Of a DNA stretch of 64,000 nucleotides, positions 11,275 through 21,283 are shown piece by piece (the first letter of the stretch is position 1; each line of letters opens with the position of its first letter). Source of the stretch: Microcyclosporella mali. Its lineage: Eukaryota > Ascomycota > Dothideomycetes > Mycosphaerellales > Mycosphaerellaceae. Made by a program: the position numbers and the translations under genes. The DNA lies in contig NHNU01000013.1 in NCBI GenBank assembly GCA_002785985.1, positions 434,001 to 498,000 on the forward strand. Direction: 5' to 3'. The notes beneath the pieces were generated by a model that was not told the DNA's origin, did no database searches, and worked only from the letters and a program-made list of their open reading frames with translations.

Positions 11275-11963
11275 CTAGATAACGCTGTTTGGATCCTCGG
11301 GAACGGGCGCATCGATTGCATTGAGGGTAATCGCCGTATAGGCATAGAATCTACGGTCAATTATGGTCAGCAGAGTGATTATTCGGCATGATGAAGACTT
11401 CAGAGATGCCTGATGGAAGCAATGGACAGCAGCATGAGCGTAACTCACCCAATGTAGTTGATCAGGGTCAGTGTTCCCTCCTTGCCAAACGTTGTGACGG
11501 CTTGGTCCCATAACTTGGCAGGCAATGGGCCAGGTGTGCCAGCTAAGTATGACGCGACATCGTATGCAGTACTGCACTGCTCGCTTAGCCCTTCCGGCTT
11601 ACGACCGTTACAGATGGCCTGGACAACCTGCGCATCAAGACCCGCCTTTTTCACGGCAACATTGGCGTGGGCGTACAGCTCGTACTTTGCACCAAAAGTC
11701 GCGCCTACTGCTAGGATGGCAACTTCTCGTGCGTCCACGGGCAATCCGGGTAATCTTGAGAAGTGCGAATAAAATTCGATGCGGGCAATGCCGACCTCTG
11801 GTTGAGCGATGTAGGCCGGAAACGGACCGGCGAAGCCATCGTCTGCATCCTTCAGCACGAATGCGGTGCCGTGGGTCGACGAGGTGACCGAGGAGACTTT
11901 GTCATGAGCGGCCTGCTGCGCTGCTGGGAGGTCTGAGCGCGGAGTGGGAGGCAGTCGTGACAT
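11275..11963 (-). CDS. Carboxymuconolactone decarboxylase / AhpD-like protein
   Basis: Proposed complement(join(11275..11350,11449..11963)), 196 aa, with a 98-nt intron (donor GTGAGT). The protein starts MSRLPPTPRSDLPAAQQAAHD. It contains the alpha-helical CMD core: FSRLPGLPVDAREVAILAVG, then ATFGAKYELYAHANVAVKKAGLD and AICNGRKPEGLS. The second exon gives GFYAYTAITLNAID before PVPEDPNSVI. The canonical AhpD CxxC pair is not present: the equivalent region reads KYELYAHANVAVK, so peroxidase chemistry is unlikely. Fungal members of this group occur near polyketide or aromatic catabolism genes, which fits the neighbouring questin oxidase remnant, but the reaction is not known. The gene is intact while its neighbours on both sides are broken. 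Confidence 0.85.
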
Positions 11964-13263
11964 GCTGCAGGACGAGAAGGATTTGACAGACTCCAGGTTC
12001 AGCTTCGCCCAGGCGACTTGGGAGGCAGTGCAAAGTCACCACAAGTGAGAATTGAAGCCTTGGGGTGATTGAAAACGATTGTGCTACAGGCGACTCGTGG
12101 CAGACTGGGCAGATATTCCACATCTGATAGATAGACATTAGCCCTCGCTATCGTATTGCAGATAGGCGAATCTAGTGATATAAACTTCACTCCATGCATC
12201 AAAGGCATAGCTCGAGCATACAGCCACATAGCGCCTTCAAGCATCAGAGTCATAGAACTTTATACCATCCGCCTAGTTTCACCGCTGTCGCTGCAGCTAC
12301 TACCGTTGCGCATATGAACTTCTAGGCACTTCGCTCAATCTCTCTGAGTCAGGAAATTCACTTGCTGTTCATACACCTCACTTGGGGTCTTCCAAAAAGG
12401 TCTAGCTAAAGATCAGAGCAGGCCGGTCATCTTGGCTATGGTCAAATTGTTACCGTAAGTGACAAAGATGCTATAGAGTCCTTATAAGCGCGCCGGGTGA
12501 AGCCTTTCTGATATCTTCCGTATCGTATGCACTGTTCGTCACGTACGCAACGCTGATGCAGACTCGGACAGAGCGCAGCCATCTCGTGTTGGAACGAGTG
12601 TGTCGAGGCGGCTCCTGACGACACATCTGATTGCGACCGGACAGTGTAGGTCGCGACGGCGACATCGGCATCATATGCTGGCTGTATGCAAACATGCAAA
12701 CTAAAAAGTGCTGACGACAGACACGAAGGAGGGCTGACGTCGTCATTGGCGGCCGCCGCTAAGAAAACACCCGACCGTCGATCGCATGTGAGCGGAGGGG
12801 TGGCTGTGAGAGTGCTTAGAGCTGCAGGTACTAGTGCAGTCAAGTTAGAGATTGCAGATCAGCACAAAGCTTGATTCTCTCCTGCCTTTTACCGCGGAGA
12901 GAAAAGAAGTCGATACCTGGACTGTAGCATGTAAACATTGAATGACTGTTCCATTTGCAGACACGAGATCCATTGCAATCCTTAAGATAGCGATCACGGC
13001 CACATGTGCTGCCCGTGCTGCCTCTCGGCGATTTACGATGTGCTGTCGTTGAGACTCCGTGCTCATCGTCGTGAGATTGTCAGACTCCTCATCATTATGC
13101 ACTTCATCCGAAGGAATCGATAGCTGAGTACGGCGAAGAAGGTGGGAGTCCATCCGAGTCTCGTAGTCATGTTATATAGATGACTTATCAATGCTGAGCA
13201 CACGTAGCTTACGCAATACCCGCCAGAGAAGCCACGTCTTTGCCACTCTCGATGCCCGCAAAC
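11964..13263. other. Intergenic, no gene seen
   Basis: About 1.3 kb between the AhpD-like gene and the questin oxidase remnant, which is the shared upstream side of both. Only short or overlapping open frames without family features were found. Confidence 0.5.
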
Positions 13264-14835
13264 ATGACCATGCTCCAGACTCACACGTTTTCGCTCTCGC
13301 CGGAGATCACTCCAGGCTTGACGCACGCCAAGACACTGCGCCGTGACAGCGCGGCGATGACAGTGGATCTGCTGCGCGAGAACAACTGAGAAATACCACA
13401 TTTTCTTCACAACAGAAGATCATATGGGTGTAAGTTCATGCTGTGGTTTCGCGTAATCGTGCCGTGGCCTTGGTCGCAGAGGCTGATTCCACGACCAAAA
13501 GGTGTATCTGCACAACCATGTTGCCCACCAAGACATCACTCTCTTCGCAATGGGTGCGAGCCCGGAGGTGATCAAGTCGCAACATGTGCGCAAAACGCTC
13601 TACATGCGCGGGTCTATGACAATCTGCGACCCATTAGTGCAAGATCTCGAGGATGACGATATTTTCATGACTTGCCTTGGGCGCGAGGAGAATTTCCGCA
13701 ACTTCAAGAAGTATTTCATGAACCAAATCGCAATCAAAGGTTACGAATGGGTGCTGGAGAAGTATCTGGTTGGAGATAATCCCATCGCGGAGGAGATGCG
13801 CTACTATAACCACATGGGTACGGGATCACTATCGCTAGTGCAAGCGTTCGTGCCGAATGCTGATTTAGATCGCCCGTTGTAGGCTACGTTCACGGCTGGA
13901 TCAACATCGGTCTTGCTCTAGAGTTCCGGCAGCCGTTGCTGCTCGCTGAAGGCCTTGCTCAGGCGGCAGTACACCACGACATGTGGTACAAGGACTACCC
14001 CCGGGCCGCAGCAAAGGAGGCGAAGAAGGCCGCTGAGCCGGCGCTTTCGTCGAGCGAGATCATCGACCTGGAGCGCGCCGACCTGGTGATCAGCAAGGTG
14101 TCCAGCCTGGACTACCACACGCAGACTCGCAAGCACTCTGGTCGCTGGGCAATGGACAAAGAGATGGCACGAGACGGCGTGCTCGGTAACGCCAAGGCAG
14201 ATGTGGTTCATTTGGCTGCACACTACCGTGTGGACCCCAACGACCTTGAGCGTGCCACTGCGGAAGTGCAGAAAACTGCCGTCTATCTTGTCGGCGTGCC
14301 CAGATGCCTTCATACGAATACGCCTTTGATTTCTTCTTGCTACACTGCATTGCCGCCTCAATTGGCAACAGTGCATTCCTCCTGGAGAAGAGCATCTCCA
14401 ATGAGAAGAAGGGCCGCATTCTGGAATTCACTGGCCGTGTCTTCATGATGACATATGCGGGCATGGGTGTCCCTGAGCCTCGCAGGGACTGAACTCTCTT
14501 GCACCCGTCGAGGGTCCCGGACCAGAGTTGGGACACGGTCTTCGACCGCGCGTGCTTCCACGAAGATGATGGACACATATCCAAGATGATCCGTGCCACA
14601 AAGCACTCGATGACCACATCAGCGCCGTTCGATCATCTGCCTGAGTTCCGGGGTGAAGCAAGATATGTTCTTGCCTGCCGCAATTGCAATGATCGATTCT
14701 GGCAGCTCCATGCCCATGACGCGCTCGAAGCATTGGGATTTCATCCGCGGGGCCGGTTATAAGGATTCATGGAAGCGGTTTGCCTTGAGAGCATCGAGAG
14801 GGGAGAACATCAAGAACATGCCACCGCCGAAATGA
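13264..14835 (+). pseudogene. Questin oxidase-family (AflY-like) pseudogene
   Basis: The reading begins at ATG 13264 and gives MTMLQTHTFSLSPEITPGLT up to LLRENN. It then shifts frame near 13388 to KYHIFFTTEDHMG. A normal 72-nt intron (13430-13501, donor GTAAGT) leads to VYLHNHVAHQDITLFAMGAS, then LGREENFRNFKKYF. A second shift near 13880 leads to GWINIGLALEFRQPLLLAEG, with AVHHDMWYKDYP. A third shift near 14300 leads to SYEYAFDFFLLHCIAASIG, then TGA at 14490-14492. The same frame resumes with SWDTVFDRACFHEDDGH. A fourth shift near 14650 leads to DMFLPAAIAMIDSGSS and a natural end. The family (questin_oxidase domain) includes Baeyer-Villiger-type enzymes opening anthraquinone rings. At least four frameshifts and one stop make it non-functional. 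Confidence 0.85.
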
Positions 14836-15138
14836 TGTACTTGTTAGGCCGTTTTGTATAGAGATGACCTCATGCGACACCCGATTCGATGAACATCTTT
14901 CACACGTATAGAGTGTCGCTTTGCATACTGCTCAGCAAGAGAACAGTATCTTGACTGATGCTTCTCGTCTCACAGCCCGATCAAGAGCCTACCACTCCGG
15001 TGACAGCCAGTGCCATGTCGGCAAGTATTGAAGTTTCCCGTTCTTGAAGCTCCTGTTCAATCGTGGCTCTGAAGCGTTCTGAACAGCGGAAATCCTACAT
15101 GTCCCAAATAGCAGATGTGTGTCGTTCTTCCAGAGCTT
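14836..15138. other. Intergenic between convergent genes, no gene seen
   Basis: A 303-nt gap between the 3' ends of the questin oxidase remnant (plus) and the Zn2Cys6 regulator (minus). It probably holds their transcript ends. No open frame of note. Confidence 0.5.
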
Positions 15139-16813
15139 TTAGCATCTCCATCGGGTTCGGAAAGCTTGCAGGAAGTCGGCGAGATCGTCAGGCACACTCT
15201 GTCCAGGAGGCTCGTACGCAGTGTCGCTCTCGCTGAGGTGTTGCATTACAGCTCGGACGTTGTAGACGTAAGTTGGCGGATACGGATCGACGTCCGTCAG
15301 GTGTGGATCGAGCTTATGGGCGGTGGCGATGTCCTTGATGATATTTGCCGCTGTATGCATGGCGGCGCGTGCTCCCTGCAGGCTTGTTTGGTCTGGTTTT
15401 CCATTCTCTGGTGAGCGAGAAAGAATCAGTAGATGAAGCGTGATCATGGCTCTGATGAATGGTCAGTGGAGGGCGGAGGACACGAGAGAGCGAAGAACAA
15501 CTTGCTTCAGGCTGATCGCTATCGCTCCACAGAAGTCTCCTTTGCCGCTGCGAGACTGCTCCATCAGAAGACTGAGAAATGATTGCAGATCGGCATCGAT
15601 GCGCGTCGCTTTAGTGATGCTTGGCTCCTGGCCCGATGGTGTATGCAGTGTTTGGAGGATCTGATCTAGGAACACAGAAGCCTGAGCCGCCCGGCCAAAA
15701 TTATTGACATTGGTGAAGCTCATCAGAGGTGGCAAGGAGCCCTGGCTGTTACTGGCAATGCCAGGTAATGGCCGGGCGCTTGATGGAAATGGAGTCAACA
15801 GTGGCTGATGGGCGTTGCGCGTCTCCGCGACGAAGAGTCTTCGATGAGGCAATGGTCAGTCTTTGCTGTCTGTCAAGCACGAGAATTCCTCCGTCGTTCG
15901 AGGTAACTTACCGTTCACAGATGACCAGCATCCACCATACATTGTTGAGCTCACGTTGTTCTGGCGTGATGGCGGGAATATCTTGGTCGGCAAGGTTGTG
16001 CCGCGCAAGATCGATTGAATATGCCATCCGAATGGCAATACTGAGAGTGGTCAATGCGACGTCTGCGGCTTGGATGGTATATTCATAGACCGCGAGCACG
16101 ATCGTGCCCTTCACAAGGTTCAGCGATGCGGTGGTGCAGATCTGCAGGTGAGCCAGCAGTTGCTTTGCAGCGAAGTACAAATCCTGTTGGTCCAGTAAAG
16201 AATTTCCTGCTGGGTCCTGACGGGCGGTCATGCACACACAAAGGAGCAAGAAACCAAACTCTACATCGCCGGACGCCGGAAATCGGACCAGACCGACATT
16301 GAAAAACTCGCGGGACATGAACGGTAGCCAGTGGTGCGCACCCTGAAAGTAACGATGGCTCAACTCATCCGCATAATGGCCAAGGCGTTCCAGTAGGTGG
16401 CTGAGCTGCTCGAGGATTGCCTGCTTCGGATCACAGGAAGTCGATATCGGCGAGGACGCTGTCGCTGGCGATGCTGGCCATGAGGCGCACAGCGACGGTG
16501 GTCCGGACGCTATCAGAGACGAAGACGAAGCCGCTGGGGTTGCCACAGACGTGGTATGCGGTGTTGACGCCTTTCGCCTTCGCTCGACTGATGCCGGAGG
16601 AATGTAATTACATTCTATTGAGCGCCTGCGCCAGGAAAGTCGAATCAGCTTGATTAAACGAGGACCATTGCGGCGATGGACTCCATCTCGGACGGACAAG
16701 GCTCACTTCTGACAATATGTGCAGCGCGGCAATTTCTTGTCGCACAGTTTCTTGCGCTGCTTGCATGTAAGACAGACGAATTCGGCATGGTCCCGCCCCG
16801 GACCTGAGGTCAT
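15139..16813 (-). CDS. Zn2Cys6 transcription factor with fungal regulatory domain
   Basis: Proposed complement(join(15139..15451,15506..15838,15912..16625,16707..16813)), 488 aa. Splicing of an 81-nt intron completes the binuclear zinc cluster: Cys14, 17, 24, 31, 34 and 41 (CLTCKQRKKLC, then CTYCQKRSIEC). A Ser/Ala-rich linker follows, then the middle homology region with ELSHRYFQGAHHWLPFMSRE, VEFGFLLLCVCMTARQDP and RELNNVWWMLVICER. The third intron (15452-15505) starts with GC: donor GCAAGT and acceptor CATCAG. Only this joins the frame as ISLKAMITLHLLIL. Such proteins bind CGG-type half sites in the nucleus. Its place between the MFS gene and the questin oxidase remnant suggests it was the local pathway regulator, which is inference. 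All key residues are intact. Confidence 0.88.
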
Positions 16814-17529
16814 TGTGCTTTCTCACACAGGGATCACGCTTCACGTCAGAGCACAGCACGATGGCAGAGCTGCAGCAACAAAGAAGTTCTGGGGGAATGC
16901 CCAGTACGGAATTGTGGAATATACATACATATAAGCATGACCGGTACCGGTTGGTCAACGCCCTATGACGGAGGTGGGAGATGAAAAGCAGCAAGCTGAC
17001 GGGCGAGGTTCCTGTCAATATACCGTGTCCAGGGTGGGAGCTGCCGTACTGCCACGCTAAGCGCAGCTAGGCCGGCTGGGTGTTCTGGTGAGCCTCAGGC
17101 ACTCGCGTGCCAGAACGGCCAGCGTGAGCGTTGCGTGATGAGGAAGCTTCTTCCTGGACACATGTAGGACTGCCACGTACAGCTCACCAACAACTTGGCT
17201 TAATCAGCTTGCCAACAGCTTCGACGATTGATCAGAACATCAACCATTTGATGATTAATTACTACACGCATGGCCGACAAGGGCGCTGCAGAATTTCCAT
17301 CAAATCATACCTGAGGCTCCCTATATGGAAATCTTCGTCCCTCATTCACGTTCGATATAACGGTTCATGCGATAACACACTGCCACCTCGGACCATCTCC
17401 TTATTGTTTCGCTTTATATCTTTGCTGTCCATATGGGTATCAGGCTGTGTGCCCTTGCATGTCGCGGCATTCAACCATCCCCTCTCTGTGTTGCTGCCGC
17501 ATTTCCGCCTTTTCAGTGGAAGTCGCTGA
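16814..17529. other. Intergenic, no gene seen
   Basis: The stretch covers the promoter of the minus-strand Zn2Cys6 gene and the downstream region of the minus-strand transporter. A plus-strand frame at 17131-17529 lacks protein features. Confidence 0.5.
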
Positions 17530-19269
17530 TCAAACCTTCCAGGTACCTTTCCCCTTCCTGAGCAGATAGGTGGAGCCAGCTGTCAACGTCGCTCCCAACA
17601 TGGTGGACACAATTGCGAACGTCTGGAGACCCCAGTAGGTGGTGCCGCCTTGGCTATTCAGGATGCCACCTGCGATTGGTAGACCAGTGAGACAACTGCG
17701 GCTTTGGTCAGAATCGATGACGACCAGTCTTGGTAAATGAAAGTGGGATGGGAATCAACTTACGCAACGGCCAGCACCAACTGGAAATTGCCGAATCGAA
17801 CACCAATTGTCTCAATGGTGCCGGTCTTCGCCACGCACGGCATCAACAAAGATACGAACGTGCCACTGACGAAGCCGTAGACCAGACAGAACACAATTGT
17901 CCCAGCCAGATGGGGGTGAAAGCCAAATGGTACCCATAGGCACAAAATGGCGATGGGAATGAGGAAATCGGACACCATGATGACATTGAAATGGCCGAGG
18001 GTGTCACTAAGGTACGGTGGAAGGATGCGGCCAGGAATCGATGTCGCGCTGAGATATGGTTAGTACATCCCAAGAGGTAAGACGAAGTCAAGGCGATGCT
18101 CACTTGATGAGAGATATCATGGCAACCGCCAAATCCGAACTCACGCCTTGTGACTGCGCGAAAGTGGTGATGAAGTCGAATGGCAGCCAGAGACCCCACC
18201 TAGAGCAACATCAGCTTCAGCAACACAACGGGCATGAGCAAGGTAATGGCATACATGACCAGGTATGATCCGAACGTGAAAAGCGCAAATTTCGGTTCCA
18301 GGAACAAGGAAGCGTCAATGAAGCTGCCTTTGCTGTCCCACTTGCGACGAGGTAGACGGGCAGTGACCAAGTAGCATCCGACCGCGAGCAATATGCCACT
18401 GAAGAGCGCCGTATAGCGGAGGCATCCCGCGTATCCGACCTCATCGATGATGTTGTTGAGGAAGACTGGGTAAATGACACCACCGAGACTGCTCCCGACG
18501 CTGGCAATACCAATCGCAAGACCTCGTCGCTTCACGAACCATTGCCCCACGCAGACGAACGATGTCGTGAAGACGACACCAGCGCCAACGCCGTACGCAA
18601 CACCTTGCGCCAAGAAGATTTGATAGTATTCGGTCGACAAGCTCGTCATGCAGAGGCCGAAGATGGCGAGAATTGCGCTTGGAAAGAGTACCGGGTTCGG
18701 GCCATCTGTACTGCTGTCAGTTCCACAATGTTTGCGCGTGCTCATGGCATCACACGGCATTGAATCAGAGCTTACAGGTGTCAACCAGTCTTCCTACGAT
18801 AGGTCCTGGCAGAGTCGTCAGATCGATCCCCTCACGAACGATGCTGCATCGATTGGCTTACCGGGAGCCCACATGCAGGCCAACTGGAAGGAGAAAATCC
18901 ATGAAATATCGGACGAGCTGTAATCGGAGAGCGAATTCTGTTCGTAGTAGCTTTGGAAAACACCGACACTGCCAGATCGATGTCAGTCGATGCTCAGCCT
19001 CAACAAAGAAGCGCACAATGTGCTCGGCCGTGTGACACCTACGCGTTGAGAAAACCAAAAGTTGCGAAGAGTGTAAGGAAAGCGCCAGCAACGCAAAGCC
19101 ATCCCTTCATGCCTTCTTCAGGTGGTAGAGCAGCAGCCGTTGACGGCGGCGCCACATGTGCCCCCTTCACTCTCTCAACATCGCCTGCTGCACTGGACTT
19201 CTCGTTCTCGCCCTTCTCCGACTCGGAGTGCACGCTCGACGGAGGGATCGTTTGTGACGGTTGCGCCAT
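17530..19269 (-). CDS. MFS transporter, monocarboxylate-transporter-like
   Basis: Proposed complement(join(17530..17695,17764..18048,18104..18199,18255..18705,18776..18805,18862..18968,19043..19269)), 453 aa, six introns of 55-74 nt. The N-terminal tail is Ser/Glu-rich, followed by GWLCVAGAFLTLFATFGFLNA and the MCT-type motif NAVGVFQSYYEQ. Next come SDISWIFSFQLACMWAPGPI, a 30-nt exon ending GRLVDT, then GPNPVLFPSAILAIFGLCM and FVCVGQWFVKRRGLAIGIAS. The second half holds LWLPFDFITTFAQ, SIPGRILPPYLSDTLG and GIRFGNFQLV-like MFS motifs. It ends TYLLRKGKGTWKV. Fungal MCT-type carriers move monocarboxylates or small metabolites across the plasma membrane. The gene is intact and adjoins the regulator and the broken biosynthetic genes, so a role as pathway exporter is possible but unproven. 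Confidence 0.88.
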
Positions 19270-20194
19270 GATGCAGGAAATTGCAGATCAAGACGTCGGT
19301 GATGATCGAAAGGTTGAAGGTGAAGAAAGAAGAAGTTCTGCTTTTCCCCAAGGACTTGGGAATATATTTGTCCCTTGTGTTTGGTAGAGGGTTCAATCAG
19401 CATGGCCTTCATGACTGTTGGACCTGCGTCGCACTTGCTTTTAGCGGCGGCCGCCGAGAAGAAAGGCGGCCGCCTTATTCCCCTTTCCAAACTTTGGCAG
19501 GATCGCGCGTTCCCGACTGATCAATCACAGACTTCGGAAGGATCGAGTTCGACATGATCAACCGTCCCAGTCATCGCAATGCCTGCTCGAAGCCCTCAAG
19601 CCAGTGAGCAAAAGAGTTGAATGATGTGATTCTCGCGGCGCGCGCCACGCGTGCCGCGCCTCGCTTACGCGCATACCGCCCGGCCTCTTTCAAGCAACTG
19701 CGTCCCATAAGGAACGCTTGCCAACAGTGCTTGGGCACGAGGATGATGACATGGACGGCGATCGTTTGACAGGCATAATCAGGGTTCATTGATACATGAA
19801 CGATTCCAGGCAGCCCAGCATTCAGCCGACACCTCTGGCGATCCACACTAGACCGTAAGTTGCAATATCTCGCGCGCCTGATTCTTGCTGCCATTCGACA
19901 AAGTACCGAACCTCAGCCTTCCCGTCACTCTGCGCCGTGGCACTGGCAGACGGCTGTAGCGTGCATTAAAGCTCGCTAAGGCTTATCAAATAGGCATAAC
20001 TAGCAGTTCCTCTTCATGCTACATCATTATATACTGAACCTATGAGCTCCCAGGCGTCGAGAAGATCGGACTCCAGCTGGCAGAGTCGGCATCACAAGCC
20101 AGTCTGCTGACAGCCAGGAGCCTTGAATCAAACCATATGTTATAATCCACTCGCTTCTCACTGCACGCGCGGGCGCACCAGGTAGCACGTTGAC
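19270..20194. other. Intergenic, no gene seen
   Basis: Divergent promoter region between the MFS gene and the AflR-like remnant. A GC-rich, imperfectly palindromic patch lies near 19630-19670. No protein-like frame was recognised. Confidence 0.5.
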
Positions 20195-21283
20195 ATGCCA
20201 ATATCATGTCCTGCAAAGCCCGCAGCACCGCGACCCATACGCTCTGCTTGCGACGAGGGCCATCGTGTCAAAATCAAATGCTCGCGCGGCAATCCATGCT
20301 CTGGCTGTGGCAACTTGGACATGACATGCAAGTACAGTCAGGTGAGCCAACGGGGGCGGCCGAGGAAGTCCAATCAAGAAAATCAATCTGTGTTCGAGAC
20401 GGCCGTGGAAGACAATAGTGCTCGCAGCCAAAAGCGCAAAACAGCCAAGCCGACAAAGACGTCGACATTCGCTAGAGCCCCATCTCTCGAACGCGGCTTA
20501 GGAACTCTATGGCCCATGCCTGCCACAGAGGACAACTCCACGCGAACGATGATCAGCATGGCGGTCAACGAGCAACAAATTGCCATGTGGTCCCAAGGAC
20601 CTCGTGGTCAACCATTAACCTTGCCATCTGTGGATCTCAATCTTGATCTCTCGAGCTGGGGTCACGGACCGCGATGCCATCACGAGCGCCACGACAAGCC
20701 CAATCGTTCAGAAATTACACACTGCGGGATCCGAATGTCGTTGCGGGCCAGACCACGTCAACCTACTATTCAGGCTACAGCAAGGTTCGCTATCTCCTGA
20801 GCGCCCCGCTGTAGACCACTTCCTCAAGGACATGAAGGCCGCACTCGCTCTGCTCAGAGCTGTCTCTACAAGTGCTGTACGCTGCCTTCGCAGAGACCAT
20901 TCACGCTGATGCTGTCGATCATGTGTATGCGCGAGCTCGCCAATCAATTGGAAAAAGTGGACCAATTCAATCTCTGGAGACATTTATCGTCGGCCCACGC
21001 GCCCATTACCATCGGAAGCTACAGCGTCAGTCGTGGCGAGCGTCTACTCCTCGTTCACACCGTCCTCGCCCTCATCATCAATAAGTTCGAGCACGTGTGG
21101 CAGCATATCAGAGCAGATATATCCCAGGGTATGCCCGACTCGACGTCTCCACAGACGAGTCAGCATACAGAACCTGCTGCTCATGTCTCGTGCGAAGACT
21201 TCGCGGCTGGGGCTTTGCTTTGAAATCAGTTTTCTGATCTTATACGACAAATGGAAGACTTTATACAGGCAAATAAACTGTGA
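20195..21283 (+). pseudogene. AflR-like Zn2Cys6 regulator, decayed
   Basis: The start codon at 20195 opens a frame with a zinc cluster read as CDEGHRVKIKC, CSGC and C45. The second ligand of the usual CDxCH motif is Gly22 (GGC, where TGC is expected), so only five of six cysteines remain. A typical post-cluster RGRPRK and a Ser/Thr-rich linker follow. Near 20655 the protein-like frame shifts (AVDHFLKDMKAALALLRAVS) and near 20905 it shifts back (LSIMCMRELANQLEKVDQF, ITIGSYSVSRGERLLLVHTV). That segment resembles the C-terminal domain of AflR-type regulators. A TGA at 21221-21223 is followed in frame by NQFSDLIRQMEDFIQANKL and a final TGA. AflR-type proteins drive polyketide clusters. Introns could explain a shift, but the lost Cys and the stop argue for decay. 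Confidence 0.7.

Noticed and set aside
2592..21283. Stop codon reassignment or selenocysteine to explain internal TGA codons
   Set aside because: Intact genes in the same window use TGA as their normal stop (for example 17530, 25713, 60296), and the same relics also carry frameshifts.
2592..21283. RIP as the cause of gene decay
   Set aside because: Stops are mostly TGA and several lesions are indels, which RIP does not make; a RIP index would be needed to test it properly.
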